Origin: Aurantiochytrium sp. KH105 | Lineage: Eukaryota > Sar > Bigyra > Thraustochytrida > Thraustochytriidae | Assembly: GCA_003116975.1 (NCBI GenBank) | Contig: BGKB01000016.1 | Span: forward strand, 251,127 to 315,126 | Direction: 5' to 3' | DNA length: 64,000 nt | Shown here: positions 7,846 through 18,535 of the stretch, piece after piece | Layout: every line of letters begins with the position of its first letter | Numbering within the stretch: position 1 is the first letter of the stretch | Position numbers and translations under genes: made by a program | Notes under the pieces: model-generated | What the model was told of the DNA's origin: nothing | The model's input: only the letters and a program-made list of their open reading frames with translations | Databases searched by the model: none

Positions 7846-9894
7846 CTATAATTTGCCGTCACGAACACCATGTGAGAATTCATTCTCTGCATCGCGTCGC
7901 AGCGCGGCATACTGGGCACGGATCTCTTCTTCACGCTCATCCATAGAGGTCTCCAGCAGTAGCACGCCATTCTTATGTTCATCGTCGAGGCCGCGCAGCG
8001 AGATTGCAAGAGTGGATTCCTCCTGAGTCAGAGTTGCCAGAGCGTCTCTCAACTTGGCCTTGGCAGCTGATGGGACCAGCGGCTCCTTTAGCTGGGCTTG
8101 AATTGCAAGACGACGTGCATCGAGCTTCCGCTGCTCCACGACAAGGCTGACTCGCTTCTGCGCAATCCCGAACTCAAGATCACGAAGTGCTGAGGGAAGA
8201 TGCACTTCTCGCAAAGCAAAGATATCCTCCTCGCATTGCGCATTCAGCGTGCGTCGCGCATCAGCAAGAGCTCTTTTCCGTCGTTCGATCTCGCGTTCCT
8301 TTGCACGCTGCGCAGCGCGCTCTTCGCTCGCTTTACGCCTGCGCTTTTCTTCTTGTTCAGCACGAGTAGCGGCGAGCTTGCGCGAGGTCTCTTCTTGAAC
8401 GGCAGCCTTTCTGCGTTGCTCTTGCAGCATTTGCTCACGTTCCTCCCGAAGCGCACGCTCCATAAAGGCTTGCTCGGCCTCTGCTGCTTTTCGTCTCTCT
8501 TCGGCTTTGCGAAGGGATTCGCGCCGACGTTGCTCAGCGATCTCTCTCTTGCGGATCGCTTCCTTCTCGCGCCGTTCAGGAGCGCTTTCGGCGGGACGCA
8601 CGGCCTCGTCCTTTAAGTTTTCCTCACGTTGGGCAACGGTGTCACGAACAAAGATCGCCACACGCACGCCTTGAAGCAAGCCACTGAGTACATGAGGTGA
8701 GAGCTCTGGAACTCGCTCCTTGCTGTCCACCATAACCTGTGCCACCTGCGAGAGTGCAGCATGCTCTTGCGACGAAAGTCCTGCACTCTGAACAACGTGC
8801 GAAGAAGATTGAACACCCATGGAAAGCCACACTTGAGCAATGGCCCATATTCTGCGACGCAAAATCACCCAAGCGCGTCTCCGCGCACGGGCACCGCGCC
8901 ACACTCGCTGCACTCTTAACGCAGCAGACACTCGCAATTCGTCGCGGAGTTTGGCAATGCGAAGCCTTGCACGACACTGCCGCCAAAAGCTTTGAATAGT
9001 GATGGATGCTCGCTTTCTTTGCTCGGCTCGTTTCTCTTCCAACTTCCGCACACGGAGCCTGTCTTTTCGTCCACGATAGCGTGCTTGCAAGCCCAGCACA
9101 GCTCGGGGGTACAGCATGAAATGCGTCTCCAATGAATCAACACTTTTTGCGAAGGCTCGCACTTGATAAAGAGCTTGCCGCATAATATATTTCTGCATGA
9201 CATCCAAAACTGGCGCGAGTACAATCCCAGGCGCACGAATACGGTCGAGGTGCTGTCGATCCATCCTCCTGCGGTTCTCCAACACTTTATCGTCAGTATT
9301 GAACAGATTTCCTGATCTGCGCTCAGGTGCCGCATGCAAGTGCTGTGCCTCAAGCGACTTTTGCATCGCTTCGATCGAGGCCTCCAAGGCTCTGTCTTGT
9401 GCATTGTTGGCTGCTTCCAGCGATTCGACAAGTTTTGGGAGCTGCGTCGCAGACTGAACGCGCGTACTTCCTCGATTGCGCTTCGGTGGTCGCGGTCTGA
9501 CAGCTTTTGTTTTGCGAGAAGGCTTTGCGGCTCGTGAAAGTACCTTGTAAACATCATCTTCGTCGCGCGGGAGCGGCGGCGCCTCGTCTGATTTCGTACG
9601 AAGATATGAAACTGCAGGCTCTTGCGGGAATGCTGCTTTGTTCTCTTCGATCCAGTTCAAATTCGATCGTCTTGCAGGAATGACAGACTTCTGGTTGGAT
9701 ACAATGTTGCCTCGCGACGGATCGTACATGGCCCTCCGCATAAGCATCGCGGTCTCTTGATCGGAAGTACCTTTGGCTTGGTCTGATTTACGCACAGTGT
9801 TTTTTGTGCGCAGTCCGAGCTCGGCTTCGAGCCGCGTCGCGTCGGCAAGTTCTCGGCGCAAAGATGCGATGCGATGCTGAATGGACGCTTCCAT
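7846..9894 (-). CDS. IQ-motif coiled-coil protein
   Basis: A 682-residue protein with three consecutive IQ-type calmodulin-binding motifs at about residues 265-283 (VLGLQARYRGR), 297-315 (SITIQSFWRQ) and 324-342 (ALRVQRVWRG). The N-terminal quarter is basic with a short coiled-coil start; residues 160-190 are helical; the C-terminal 430-670 is a highly charged Arg/Glu/Lys coiled coil (RRRESLRKAEERRKAAE). IQ motifs bind calmodulin or centrin-like EF-hand proteins, so a cytoskeletal or centrosomal role is plausible given neighbouring ciliary genes, but I cannot name a family. Start ATG 9892-9894. Confidence 0.75.
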   Translation of the reverse strand: MEASIQHRIASLRRELADATRLEAELGLRTKNTVRKSDQAKGTSDQETAMLMRRAMYDPSRGNIVSNQKSVIPARRSNLNWIEENKAAFPQEPAVSYLRTKSDEAPPLPRDEDDVYKVLSRAAKPSRKTKAVRPRPPKRNRGSTRVQSATQLPKLVESLEAANNAQDRALEASIEAMQKSLEAQHLHAAPERRSGNLFNTDDKVLENRRRMDRQHLDRIRAPGIVLAPVLDVMQKYIMRQALYQVRAFAKSVDSLETHFMLYPRAVLGLQARYRGRKDRLRVRKLEEKRAEQRKRASITIQSFWRQCRARLRIAKLRDELRVSAALRVQRVWRGARARRRAWVILRRRIWAIAQVWLSMGVQSSSHVVQSAGLSSQEHAALSQVAQVMVDSKERVPELSPHVLSGLLQGVRVAIFVRDTVAQREENLKDEAVRPAESAPERREKEAIRKREIAEQRRRESLRKAEERRKAAEAEQAFMERALREEREQMLQEQRRKAAVQEETSRKLAATRAEQEEKRRRKASEERAAQRAKEREIERRKRALADARRTLNAQCEEDIFALREVHLPSALRDLEFGIAQKRVSLVVEQRKLDARRLAIQAQLKEPLVPSAAKAKLRDALATLTQEESTLAISLRGLDDEHKNGVLLLETSMDEREEEIRAQYAALRRDAENEFSHGVRDGKL

Positions 9895-10667
9895 GGCAAC
9901 TTGTTTATAATATCTGCCGATTGAAGCAGCCAGCTTGCAAGCTTTTGCTCTCTAGAGGACTGTGCAATGGCGGTCCTGCGCTCGTCCCGAGAAAAGGCAA
10001 AACTTGCTTTTGCAAAACGGGAGGCGCCACGCTACTGCTGTTGTTCCAGCGACAATCAATGTGCGCGGCAACCACAAAACAACAACAACTGTTCTCCGAG
10101 ACTAGCGTACGCACGTGCAAGGCCACCCCCTCCCCACCTTGGCCTTGCTTTTCTCATTCGATTCACTGATCGTCATGGTTACATACATGATGGCATCGTC
10201 GTTCATAATAGGCCTATAGCCGTTGAGAGTTATCGTGCACGGAAATATTTTTTCCGGCGGTTGCAAGGCGAGGCGAGAGAGCCCAGACTTCGAAGTAGCG
10301 GGCTCCGTGCTCGAGCAGCACGCCCTTTGGCCCCGCGCCTGCCGGCTGCGGCGGCGCACGCGGAGGTCTCCTTGAGGTGATCTCAGGTGAGCCCGAGGCA
10401 AGTGTTGACGGACGCACGTGCACAACTTGAAAGAGAGCTTGTGAAGACTGAGCCCCCAAGGACACCTTTGACCAGAGAAGATCAAGTCCAACCAATCTAC
10501 ACCACGTCAACGCAAGAGCCCATAGAAGACAGTCTTGCCCAGACTTGTCGGGAGCTAATCAGACGGGCTGTGCTCTCGCATCATCAATTCAAGCAAAAAC
10601 GAGTTTAGCACACCGAGGCGCAAACGATTTCGAGATCATTACCCAAGCCCTTCCACAATAGTAAGGC
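9895..10667. other. Divergent intergenic region with an upstream short frame
   Basis: This separates two divergent coiled-coil genes and should hold both promoters. A 73-codon frame at 10387-10608 begins with GTG and looks protein-like (REDQVQPIYTTS) but is out of frame with the next gene. It could be an upstream exon or chance. A 10-base palindrome ATAGGCCTAT lies at 10208-10217. Confidence 0.4.
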
Positions 10668-13600
10668 ATGCCGTCGCGAAAGCCCCAGGCCAGGCCCATG
10701 CAAGGCGCCCCGGCAGTGGTCCGCGAACCCACGGTACCAGCACGGCAACTCGAAGAGGAGCGCGCCAAGTTCGAACGTCGAAGCCAAAAAGTCCTTGCGA
10801 TTCTTGCCAAAAAGGATGAGCGTATCAAAAGTCTCGAGGAAGAAGTGCAAGCACTTCCTGTACGGCGCGAGCTCGAGGAGAGCAAGCAACGCGAGGCAGA
10901 ACTGCGAGACAAAGCCATGGATCAAGGTGAACAAATCGAGGTTCTCGTGGCAGAGCTTGCCAGTTTGCGCCAGGGTCATGCTGCAGCGCAAGAAATGAAC
11001 CAGGAATTAGCTCAGGTGAAAGAGCTGCATCGTAACGAGTCTGCGCGCCAACAAGCCGCGCTGGAAGGAGCCGAAAAAGCGCGCAACGATTTGCGAACCA
11101 AACTTCGCGAAGCGGAGGAACAGCGCGAGGAAGCCCAGTTCAAAGTTGCCGAACTCGAGTCTGAAAAGGCCGTCTTTGAAGATCTCTTGGAAACAGCCAA
11201 GCGAACTGCCTTGCAAGACGAAAACGAGCTGCGCCGTCTACGCGCAGCAATGAAGTCTCTCGAGGAGGACGCAGACCGTGAGCACCCATCAGAACAGCGT
11301 GCGCGTCAGCTCGAGCTGCAAATGCGTCAAATGTCTGCCGAACTCGACTCGTTGAAAAAGGAAAATGGCTCTCTTCGCGTGTCTTTGACCAAGTACGCGG
11401 CAGAACGGCAGCGGCCCCCTCTTGCGCCAAAGCAGGCGGAACAATCCCGACACCGGGACGCTCAACCTCCGGCAGAACACACGCGCCGCCAAAGTATTGA
11501 CAGCGTTTCGGCGCAAAGTGTCGCGCAAGAGGCACCCATGCGCCAGCTTGAAGCGCTGGTTCTTCAGCAAAGCGAGGAGATCGTCGACTTGCGCTCACAG
11601 CTTGTGCGCGCCGGGGCCCGCGATCGAGAATTCAAGGAGAACGTTCAATTTGAGAGACGAAGCCTGCTTAACAAGGTCCGAACCCTCGAGCAACAGGTGC
11701 GCGTTGCGTCGGAAAAGGGCGCCATTCATCGTCGCAACCTCGAATCTACGGTGCGCGTGCTTTCTGGCAAGTCTGATCTTCATCGAAAATACGCTGAACA
11801 AGCCGACGTGGCCGGTCAGCTTGCCATGGTCAAGGTAGAAAGTGATGGCCGTCAGCATGCAATGGACGCAGAGTTGCAGCAGCTGCGAGAAAGTCTCGCG
11901 GACGCACACGATATAATGCGGCGCCAAGAGCGCGATTTGCATGGATTTCGCGTTTCCGCTGTCTACGCAGATGTGCCGGCTGTTTCGCACACTGTGATTC
12001 TGCAGCGCCTTGCTCGGCAACTTGACGAGCACAAGGTCAAGCTCGCGGAACTTAGCGAAAAAGGTAGTACTCGACAGCGTACACACAGCGATGAGAATGA
12101 TCGACATTTTAATAACTCCCCTTTGCGTCGAAAAAATCGACCGCGGAGCAGCAGTACGGGCGCTCTGCTCAGAGGCGGCGGCAGCAAAACCTCCAGCGAA
12201 AGTGGTCGCAACTTTCGAAAAGGGGACGCAAACAACGGTACTGCGAGAGACGATCCCCTTGCCACGGCTGCGACGCTCGTCGGCATGCCTGACGACGATA
12301 CGCTGCCCATGAGCCAAGGGCAGCAAGAACGCGTTTTTGCGCAATTCAGGCTGCGCGTGCACGGTCTTCAAGTCCAGCTTGAAGACCGCGAAGAAGAAGT
12401 TGCTGGACTTGAGCATCAAATCGCAGAGCATATTTCTTTGCAACAGGCAGTGGAAGCCGAGCACGAGAACAAGTTCCTCGAGACTGAGCGTCAACATGCA
12501 GAGCAGCTCGCGGTCATGAATCGGCGCATCGTCTCGCATGTTCGCGAAAAGCACATTCTACTGGAGGAGAAGGCTTCTTTGGCCAGCGATGTGGAGCAGG
12601 CGCGCGCAGCGCTGCGCCTTGCCGAGGAACGCCTCGCTACGTTGCGAAGCGAACACGTGGAGCGATGCAAGTCTCTCCAGCGTCGCGGTGAAGAGCTCGA
12701 AGTGGAGCTCGAAGGCGCGCAAGCCAAACAACGCGTCGCAGAAATATGCTATGAGCAGGACAAGGCTCGTCTTGGCTTTTTAGAAGAAACCTTGGCCGTG
12801 CTCCAAGACCAGCATGGTCTCGCAATCGACGATGAATCAGCTGCTCTCACACTCGATGGCCAGGCGCAACGCGAACATCTACTCGCCGACCTCACGCAGC
12901 GCGCGAATCGCGCAGAAGCCAATGTAACCGCGCAGCAGCGAACAGTCGCCAAACTGGAAGAAGATTTGCGTGAAGTTCGTCTGGAGAGATCGCAGCTCGC
13001 TGCAAGTCTCGAACGGGCACAACACGACGCAGATGAAGCAGAAGCACAGCGCCAAGAGGAGGCTTTGTCTGCGCAAGAAATGCGCGGACGACTCGCCGAA
13101 CTTCAGCGGCAGCTGGAAGAGGCCAAGCAGCATCAGGTCCGCGTCGAGCTCCAGCTCGTGGACGAAAGTTCGGCCCGTGAGGGTGCTGTAGCTGAACGCG
13201 ATGTACTTGCGCAAAAACTGGCAGATCTGGGCACCGCTTTTGCCACGGATCTTCACGATGAACAGCGTGCCTCGCAGGAAAACTTGGCCGCCTTCCAGGC
13301 AGACCTCGAGGCGACTGTGGTGGACATGGGCAACACCCCCGTCATTTCGCTGCTGCGAGAGATACTTGCATCTGCGCGCAAACACCACGACGTGAATGGG
13401 GATCCTGGCGCCACGAGCGATCTTCGCGCGCTCGAGCGTATGGCAGATGCCGTGCTGCAGAGTGAGCAAGCGCGATTCGCCGTAGAAGCAAAGTTACGAG
13501 GCGCAGAATGGACCAAGGAGGCGCTCTCGGCTCGCATCGATCGTCTGGCGCGTGCATTGGCGCGCCAAAGGCAGGACGAGGCGCGCTCCGAAGCCGGTCT

Positions 13601-16358
13601 ACACGCTCTCGAGCGGCGCTTCGAGCTCGAGGGCTCGATTCGTCAAATGCAGCACGATCGACTTCGCAAACTCGAGGCGGATCGTGCCGCTACTGCAGAG
13701 AAATTGCTCGTTCGCGCGAGCGCGCAGTTGCGAGCACAGACGCAGCGCTGCCGCTCGCTCGAGCGCCTGGCCAAGACTCACGACCTCGCGCTTGACTCAT
13801 GTGTCGACGTCGACGTCGAAGATGCCGAGGCCGACTTGCTGAGCGAAGTTCATGCGCGCTCTGAACGCATTCTCCAGCTTGAAAGCGAGCTCGCCGAAAG
13901 CTCTCTTCGGCTTGAACACTACAAAACAAACACGGACGGAGAGGGCGAGAAGCAAAAGGCATTTGTGGAGCGCGAACGCAAGCTTGCTGAAGGATTCAAG
14001 ATGGAGGCTTCCATCTTGCGTGACCAGCTTCACGAGAGTAAACGCGAAATGGTGAACCTTGCCTTTGAATACGAAACGAAACTTATGATGCACGAGTCTG
14101 CACCGGCTTTGCAGGAGATGGGAAATCCCGCCGAGCTGCGCATGCGTATGCTCGAACAAGCCAAGGAAATCAACGAATTGCACGCTCGCGTAGCCGAGCT
14201 TCAAGAAGAGAACTCTTTCGTGCGTGAAGTCGAACCGTCGAGCACGGGCGCTGACGTCAGCGTGCGCCGTGACGCGACTCGCGGTAGTATTGCAGACGCC
14301 CAGAGCGAGGAGCCAAAGGACGCGTCGTCATCCAAGACACCTCACGAGACCAGCAAACTTGAGGTACTCGCCGAGGAGACGGCACAGATCCTTCTTGAAC
14401 AAAAAGATACGCAGATCAAGCGACTGCGCGCCGAGGCCGACATTCTCACACGAAGGCTAGCGGATGCTGCACGAGCTAATAAAAGCTTGAGCGCCGCGAA
14501 CTCGAGCGTGGTGGCAACTTTGCAAAAGTTTCAGCGACGGCTCGAAAAGCGCGGGCCCGCAGCAACTGCAAGCGCAGACGGAATTGCCGAACGCCTGCAA
14601 TCCTTTCTTGGCCTCTTGCAAGGCGTGGAGCTCGAACAGGCTGTACGACGCATCAACGTGGTCCTCGATCGATATGACCGCGAACGCGAGCGTCAGCGCA
14701 TGGCCGAACAGCAAGAGATGGCCCGGCTTCGACAAGAAGTGCACTCCCTACACGAGAGACTCAGCAAGGACGAAGCGGTCCACAAAGAACAACTTTGCGC
14801 CGCGGAGTCCTCGCAATCCGTTTCCAAGGCTGAATGTGCGTCTCTTCGTTCACGCCTTGAGACGCTCCAAAGCGAGCGTGACAACCTGCATGCACAGGTT
14901 GTCCGTCTCGAGGAAAGGCTGCGACGGACAAAGGTGCAGTCTGGCCAGGTCGAAGCGCTGCAGAAAGAGCTTGTCGCGTTGCGCGAGCGGGAGTTAAGCC
15001 TTGCACAAAGCAAGGAGGAGGCCTTGTCTGCGTTGCGCGAAGAGGCGGAGCAAGAGCGGTCTGCGCTGCAAGAGCAGATTGAAGACCTCGAGTCTGGTGC
15101 AACAGTGAACGAGGTCCGGGCTTCAGAGCGTAAGCGCGCGCAGGCGCGCATCAAAGCCTTGGAACGGCGCGTCAATGAACAAAAGGGGTCCACCGACAGG
15201 CTCAAGGAGCAACTAGGGGCTCTGAAGAAAACGTGGCAAAGCCCCGAGGCTGTGGCGAAGCTGCGCGCCGATCTCGCGACAAGTCGAGCCGAAATTCGCA
15301 AATACCGCGCCGATGCTGCGCGAAAACGCGACATGCTGCAGGCCGCGGCAGAAAAGGCAACAGAGGAAAAGGGTGCCGAGGATGATTTGCGCCGTCGCGC
15401 ACAACGTCTCGAGGCTCAGGCGCGCGCAGCCCAGGCAGAAGCCCGCAACAAGGAGAATCTTGCGCAAGCCTCGCGGCAATCGAGTGAACGTGCCAAATCT
15501 GAGCTAAACGAGGCCGTCAAGGAACTTGAAGAATTGCGGGAAAAGGTCCGCAGCCTCTCACGAGAGCGCACGGCGCTTCGTAGTCGCGTCGACATGCTCA
15601 AGCAGGAACAACAGCAGCATCAGCAAATGCGAGAACAGCAAATGCGAGAACAGCAACTTCGCCAACCGAACGAGGCTGGTCTCTTTTCGGACGCCCGGGC
15701 GGCAGCGCAGACCGTCGCGTCTCGCGATGTAGAAAAAGAGCTTTCAGCCAAGCTCGACCGATGGCGCAAGCGGGCTTCTGCAGCGGAAAATCAGCTCGAG
15801 ACGTGCAAACGAAAGCTCGCCAGTCTCGAGGAAGACCACAAGGAGGCCCAGCGCCAGACATCGAGCGCAAAGGATTCTATTGCGCAGCTCAAGACCAAGG
15901 CGCGCGCAGCGGAACGAGAGTCGCAGGCCCTCGAGGCTCGTGCTGTCAAGATGGAAGAGCTTGCTGAAGCGAATCATCGCGAGACGGTCGAGGTCGAGCG
16001 CGCCTTGCATGCGACGCTTCTTCGTGTTTCGGACGAGGCACTCGAAATTCGTCGCAAGTGTTATGTTCCAGACGCCTCGGCATCTTCTGAAGTTGACGGC
16101 GCAGCAGGAACTGACGCGAACGCCGTTGCGAAGATGCTCGAGCTCTCACCTGAGGACGTGCGAGACCTCTTTGGCGCCGAAGCACGATGCAGCGATCCTG
16201 TGGCAAGTGCTGCTTTTCAGTCGCTGCGAAACGCTGTACAGCGCCACAAGACCTTTGTAAATCACATTTTTACAACGCGTGGCAGTCTTCCCAGCCGGCT
16301 GTCCCAGAGCGAGCTTCGACGTCTCGTGCAGTCCACATGTGCGCTGTGGCGATCGTAA
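10668..16358 (+). CDS. Very long coiled-coil protein, family unknown
   Basis: A single uninterrupted 1896-residue frame, almost wholly charged heptad-rich coiled coil from about residue 30 to 1800. Breaks occur at ~265-300, ~490-560 (Ser/Asn/Arg-rich, KTSSESGRNF), ~1180-1230 and ~1640-1665, the last with a Gln-rich tandem (REQQMREQQ). The final ~90 residues are non-coiled and look globular (ELSPEDVRDLFGAEARC ... RHKTFVNHIFTTRGSLPSRLSQSELRRL). Such proteins usually scaffold centrosomes, basal bodies, Golgi or motor complexes. Nearby centrin/cilium genes make a centrosomal role a reasonable guess, not evidence. An in-frame TAA immediately precedes the ATG at 10668, which supports the start unless an upstream exon exists. 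Confidence 0.75.
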   Translation: MPSRKPQARPMQGAPAVVREPTVPARQLEEERAKFERRSQKVLAILAKKDERIKSLEEEVQALPVRRELEESKQREAELRDKAMDQGEQIEVLVAELASLRQGHAAAQEMNQELAQVKELHRNESARQQAALEGAEKARNDLRTKLREAEEQREEAQFKVAELESEKAVFEDLLETAKRTALQDENELRRLRAAMKSLEEDADREHPSEQRARQLELQMRQMSAELDSLKKENGSLRVSLTKYAAERQRPPLAPKQAEQSRHRDAQPPAEHTRRQSIDSVSAQSVAQEAPMRQLEALVLQQSEEIVDLRSQLVRAGARDREFKENVQFERRSLLNKVRTLEQQVRVASEKGAIHRRNLESTVRVLSGKSDLHRKYAEQADVAGQLAMVKVESDGRQHAMDAELQQLRESLADAHDIMRRQERDLHGFRVSAVYADVPAVSHTVILQRLARQLDEHKVKLAELSEKGSTRQRTHSDENDRHFNNSPLRRKNRPRSSSTGALLRGGGSKTSSESGRNFRKGDANNGTARDDPLATAATLVGMPDDDTLPMSQGQQERVFAQFRLRVHGLQVQLEDREEEVAGLEHQIAEHISLQQAVEAEHENKFLETERQHAEQLAVMNRRIVSHVREKHILLEEKASLASDVEQARAALRLAEERLATLRSEHVERCKSLQRRGEELEVELEGAQAKQRVAEICYEQDKARLGFLEETLAVLQDQHGLAIDDESAALTLDGQAQREHLLADLTQRANRAEANVTAQQRTVAKLEEDLREVRLERSQLAASLERAQHDADEAEAQRQEEALSAQEMRGRLAELQRQLEEAKQHQVRVELQLVDESSAREGAVAERDVLAQKLADLGTAFATDLHDEQRASQENLAAFQADLEATVVDMGNTPVISLLREILASARKHHDVNGDPGATSDLRALERMADAVLQSEQARFAVEAKLRGAEWTKEALSARIDRLARALARQRQDEARSEAGLHALERRFELEGSIRQMQHDRLRKLEADRAATAEKLLVRASAQLRAQTQRCRSLERLAKTHDLALDSCVDVDVEDAEADLLSEVHARSERILQLESELAESSLRLEHYKTNTDGEGEKQKAFVERERKLAEGFKMEASILRDQLHESKREMVNLAFEYETKLMMHESAPALQEMGNPAELRMRMLEQAKEINELHARVAELQEENSFVREVEPSSTGADVSVRRDATRGSIADAQSEEPKDASSSKTPHETSKLEVLAEETAQILLEQKDTQIKRLRAEADILTRRLADAARANKSLSAANSSVVATLQKFQRRLEKRGPAATASADGIAERLQSFLGLLQGVELEQAVRRINVVLDRYDRERERQRMAEQQEMARLRQEVHSLHERLSKDEAVHKEQLCAAESSQSVSKAECASLRSRLETLQSERDNLHAQVVRLEERLRRTKVQSGQVEALQKELVALRERELSLAQSKEEALSALREEAEQERSALQEQIEDLESGATVNEVRASERKRAQARIKALERRVNEQKGSTDRLKEQLGALKKTWQSPEAVAKLRADLATSRAEIRKYRADAARKRDMLQAAAEKATEEKGAEDDLRRRAQRLEAQARAAQAEARNKENLAQASRQSSERAKSELNEAVKELEELREKVRSLSRERTALRSRVDMLKQEQQQHQQMREQQMREQQLRQPNEAGLFSDARAAAQTVASRDVEKELSAKLDRWRKRASAAENQLETCKRKLASLEEDHKEAQRQTSSAKDSIAQLKTKARAAERESQALEARAVKMEELAEANHRETVEVERALHATLLRVSDEALEIRRKCYVPDASASSEVDGAAGTDANAVAKMLELSPEDVRDLFGAEARCSDPVASAAFQSLRNAVQRHKTFVNHIFTTRGSLPSRLSQSELRRLVQSTCALWRS

Positions 16359-16374
16359 TTTCCCAGGTTAGACA

Positions 16375-16380
16375 AATAAA
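16375..16380 (+). terminator. Candidate poly(A) signal
   Basis: AATAAA 17 bases after the stop codon of the long coiled-coil gene. Use inferred from position. Confidence 0.35.
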
Positions 16381-16670
16381 GAAGAAAAGAAGGGGAGGGG
16401 GGCTTGGATGCCTTTTCCTCGTCATCGATTTATTGACGCACCTTGTCAATTATGTTGTATGCTTGCCATTCCGTTTCGCGCACGGGATGTTGTCAATGTT
16501 CTGCGCTTCGAACCTGTAGTAACCGTGTGATTGAAGTTCTCAAAGTCTTTTGACGTGAGCCGTAGACTCGGATCAGAGTAACAAGCGAGCGAGCCGTCTG
16601 ACGGGGGCTCGGGTCTGCGCAGAGAGAAGACAAGACCTCGGCTTTGGACTCAATCTCGCGCGCGACAGGC

Positions 16671-18098
16671 ATGGACAGCCGCGCGGTAGAGGGAGCCTCC
16701 GCCGAGAAAGGCAACATGGACCTAGGACGTCTCGATGCGGATGACCGTGGTCTGCTTCAAGACGTGCGCCCTAACCCGCAACCGCAGCGAGGAGCCAGGG
16801 CGATAGCAAGCGAAACACTTGGACGACTACATGCTCACGAGGAGTCGCATCGTCAGCAGCCGCGGGGCTTTACTCATTATGATCAGAACGAGAGTGTCGA
16901 CGACGACGACGACGACGACGCGGAAAATGGCGGCAACGAAAGAGATTGGCGGATACAAAGCTTTGATGTTGAAACGACAAGAAAGACTTGGAAATCTGGT
17001 AGTTTGCTGCGCAAGATGGGCTTTCGCGGGCGCTCGCACAGCTTCGAGCGTCTTGATGCAGAAACGGGCTCTGATAAGCGACAGCCAAAGATTTTCTCGC
17101 CTCAGTGCGGGCGACGATTTACCTGCGGTTTTTGCGAATGTCTAGAGTGCGCCGTGATCTTCTCTCTTCTTTTTGTTATCATTACACTCGTTCTCGTGAT
17201 TCGCCAAAATGTGTGCTGGACAGGAGAAGATGAACTTCAGCTGTACCTCGATCTCGAAGACTCCAATGGTGCGCTGGAACTCTTTCCAGCAGGTGGACAG
17301 CCACCCGTTCCACTACTCCATGCACATTCGCACAATGACTACCAACAGGCAGTGCCTGTGAAGCTGGCGCTCTCTGCTGGGTTCTGCAGCATCGAGGCGG
17401 ATGTTTTTCTTCGTTCGGGACGATTGTTCACGGGCCACGTGCAGCCGACGTCCAATGACCTCGAGGACCAGTATCTCCGCCCCCTTGTCAACTTAGCCAA
17501 GAAGAACCCAGCACGGCCCGGACCAATTAACCCACTCGCAAGCCGTCTTGGAGTTTGCGAGCAGCAGACGTTAATGGTTGATATGAAGAGCTCGTCACTT
17601 GAGACTTGGGATGCATTGGAAACGATCTTGGCGAGGGTCAACAAGGAGTCTGGCTTTCGAGTCTTTGAGTGCTATGATCAGGCAGGAATGCCATTGCCTG
17701 CTCCAGAAGTCAAGCGGAGCTTCTTGTCACCTGTACAGGTCATCATCTCTGGCATTTCCCCTTCACTTCTTCCTGAGCTAGCGGAACGCCTCTTGCAACG
17801 TCCCACACACTGTACGCGGCTCGACGGCCGAATTGATCCTGAGCACCCGGGCCCTTCCGATGCGTCGCTGATCCGCACACTTGGCATGATGTCCTCTGTG
17901 TGGCATGAGAGCTTTGCGGAAAATCTCGAAGGGACCGTTGCCGCAATTCATGCTGCCGTTCCGCACGTCAAGGTGCGCTTCTGGGATACCCCCGAGACCC
18001 CAGATGCGTGGAAGATGCTGCTTGACGCAGGTGTTGATCTAATTAGTACAGATCGCATTTCTGGCCTCAAAGCATTTCTTCTTGGCGACACATTGTAG
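16671..18098 (+). CDS. AIM6-like PLC/GDPD-fold membrane protein
   Basis: A 475-residue protein from the first in-frame ATG (16671). Residues 1-150 are a hydrophilic cytoplasmic tail with a poly-Asp run encoded by a GAC repeat. A Cys-rich patch (CGFCECLEC) abuts one transmembrane helix at about 160-178 (VIFSLLFVIITLVLVI), giving a type II topology; the Cys residues could be palmitoylated. The luminal domain starts with HAHSHNDYQQ (219-224 = HSHNDY) and IEADVFL, then GRLFTGH, MVDMKSS and, near the end, LISTDRI. These match the fungal AIM6 (altered inheritance of mitochondria 6) family of phospholipase-C-like phosphodiesterases. The first catalytic His and the GH step are visible. Substrate unknown. 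Confidence 0.75.
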   Translation: MDSRAVEGASAEKGNMDLGRLDADDRGLLQDVRPNPQPQRGARAIASETLGRLHAHEESHRQQPRGFTHYDQNESVDDDDDDDAENGGNERDWRIQSFDVETTRKTWKSGSLLRKMGFRGRSHSFERLDAETGSDKRQPKIFSPQCGRRFTCGFCECLECAVIFSLLFVIITLVLVIRQNVCWTGEDELQLYLDLEDSNGALELFPAGGQPPVPLLHAHSHNDYQQAVPVKLALSAGFCSIEADVFLRSGRLFTGHVQPTSNDLEDQYLRPLVNLAKKNPARPGPINPLASRLGVCEQQTLMVDMKSSSLETWDALETILARVNKESGFRVFECYDQAGMPLPAPEVKRSFLSPVQVIISGISPSLLPELAERLLQRPTHCTRLDGRIDPEHPGPSDASLIRTLGMMSSVWHESFAENLEGTVAAIHAAVPHVKVRFWDTPETPDAWKMLLDAGVDLISTDRISGLKAFLLGDTL

Positions 18099-18535
18099 AG
18101 AGACAGTAGATATCTTGTACAATATTCGCAAAAGAAATGATGTCGTTTTTCTTGAAATGCAGGACACTCTACTTCACCTTAAAATTGAAAAACTAACTTC
18201 ATTACAAACAAGCACAGCCTACGACATGATACGCAACGGAGCCTGTTTGGAGCCTGGACTGGACTCGACAGACGGCCATCGTCAATAAAAAATTGTAAAA
18301 CAATCGTGAACAACCCAAAATTGAGCGGAGACCATTCGTTTGGAGGCCCAGCCTAACATCATGGATGGATCATCCATCATACAAGCAATCTGCCGGCGCG
18401 GCGCGCAGTGCGCACGGATAGGGGAGCGGCGTGAATGCACTGCACGCTGCAAGGGAAGCAAAAATAGACTCCGCGGCAGTTGCAGGGCTAGGCGGGAGCG
18501 TAGAAGGTCGTCTTCCGGTTCGCGGAGACGCAACG
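18099..18535. other. Intergenic region between two same-strand genes
   Basis: AT-rich 3' flank of the AIM6-like gene followed by GC-rich 5' leader of the transporter. An AATAAA at 18284-18289 is a candidate poly(A) signal. The transporter frame extends upstream to a GTG at 18431 but has no ATG before 18536. Confidence 0.5.

Noticed and set aside
10208..10217. Palindrome ATAGGCCTAT, with ATAATAGGCCTA also near 52713
   Set aside because: Short and only two occurrences; could be chance.
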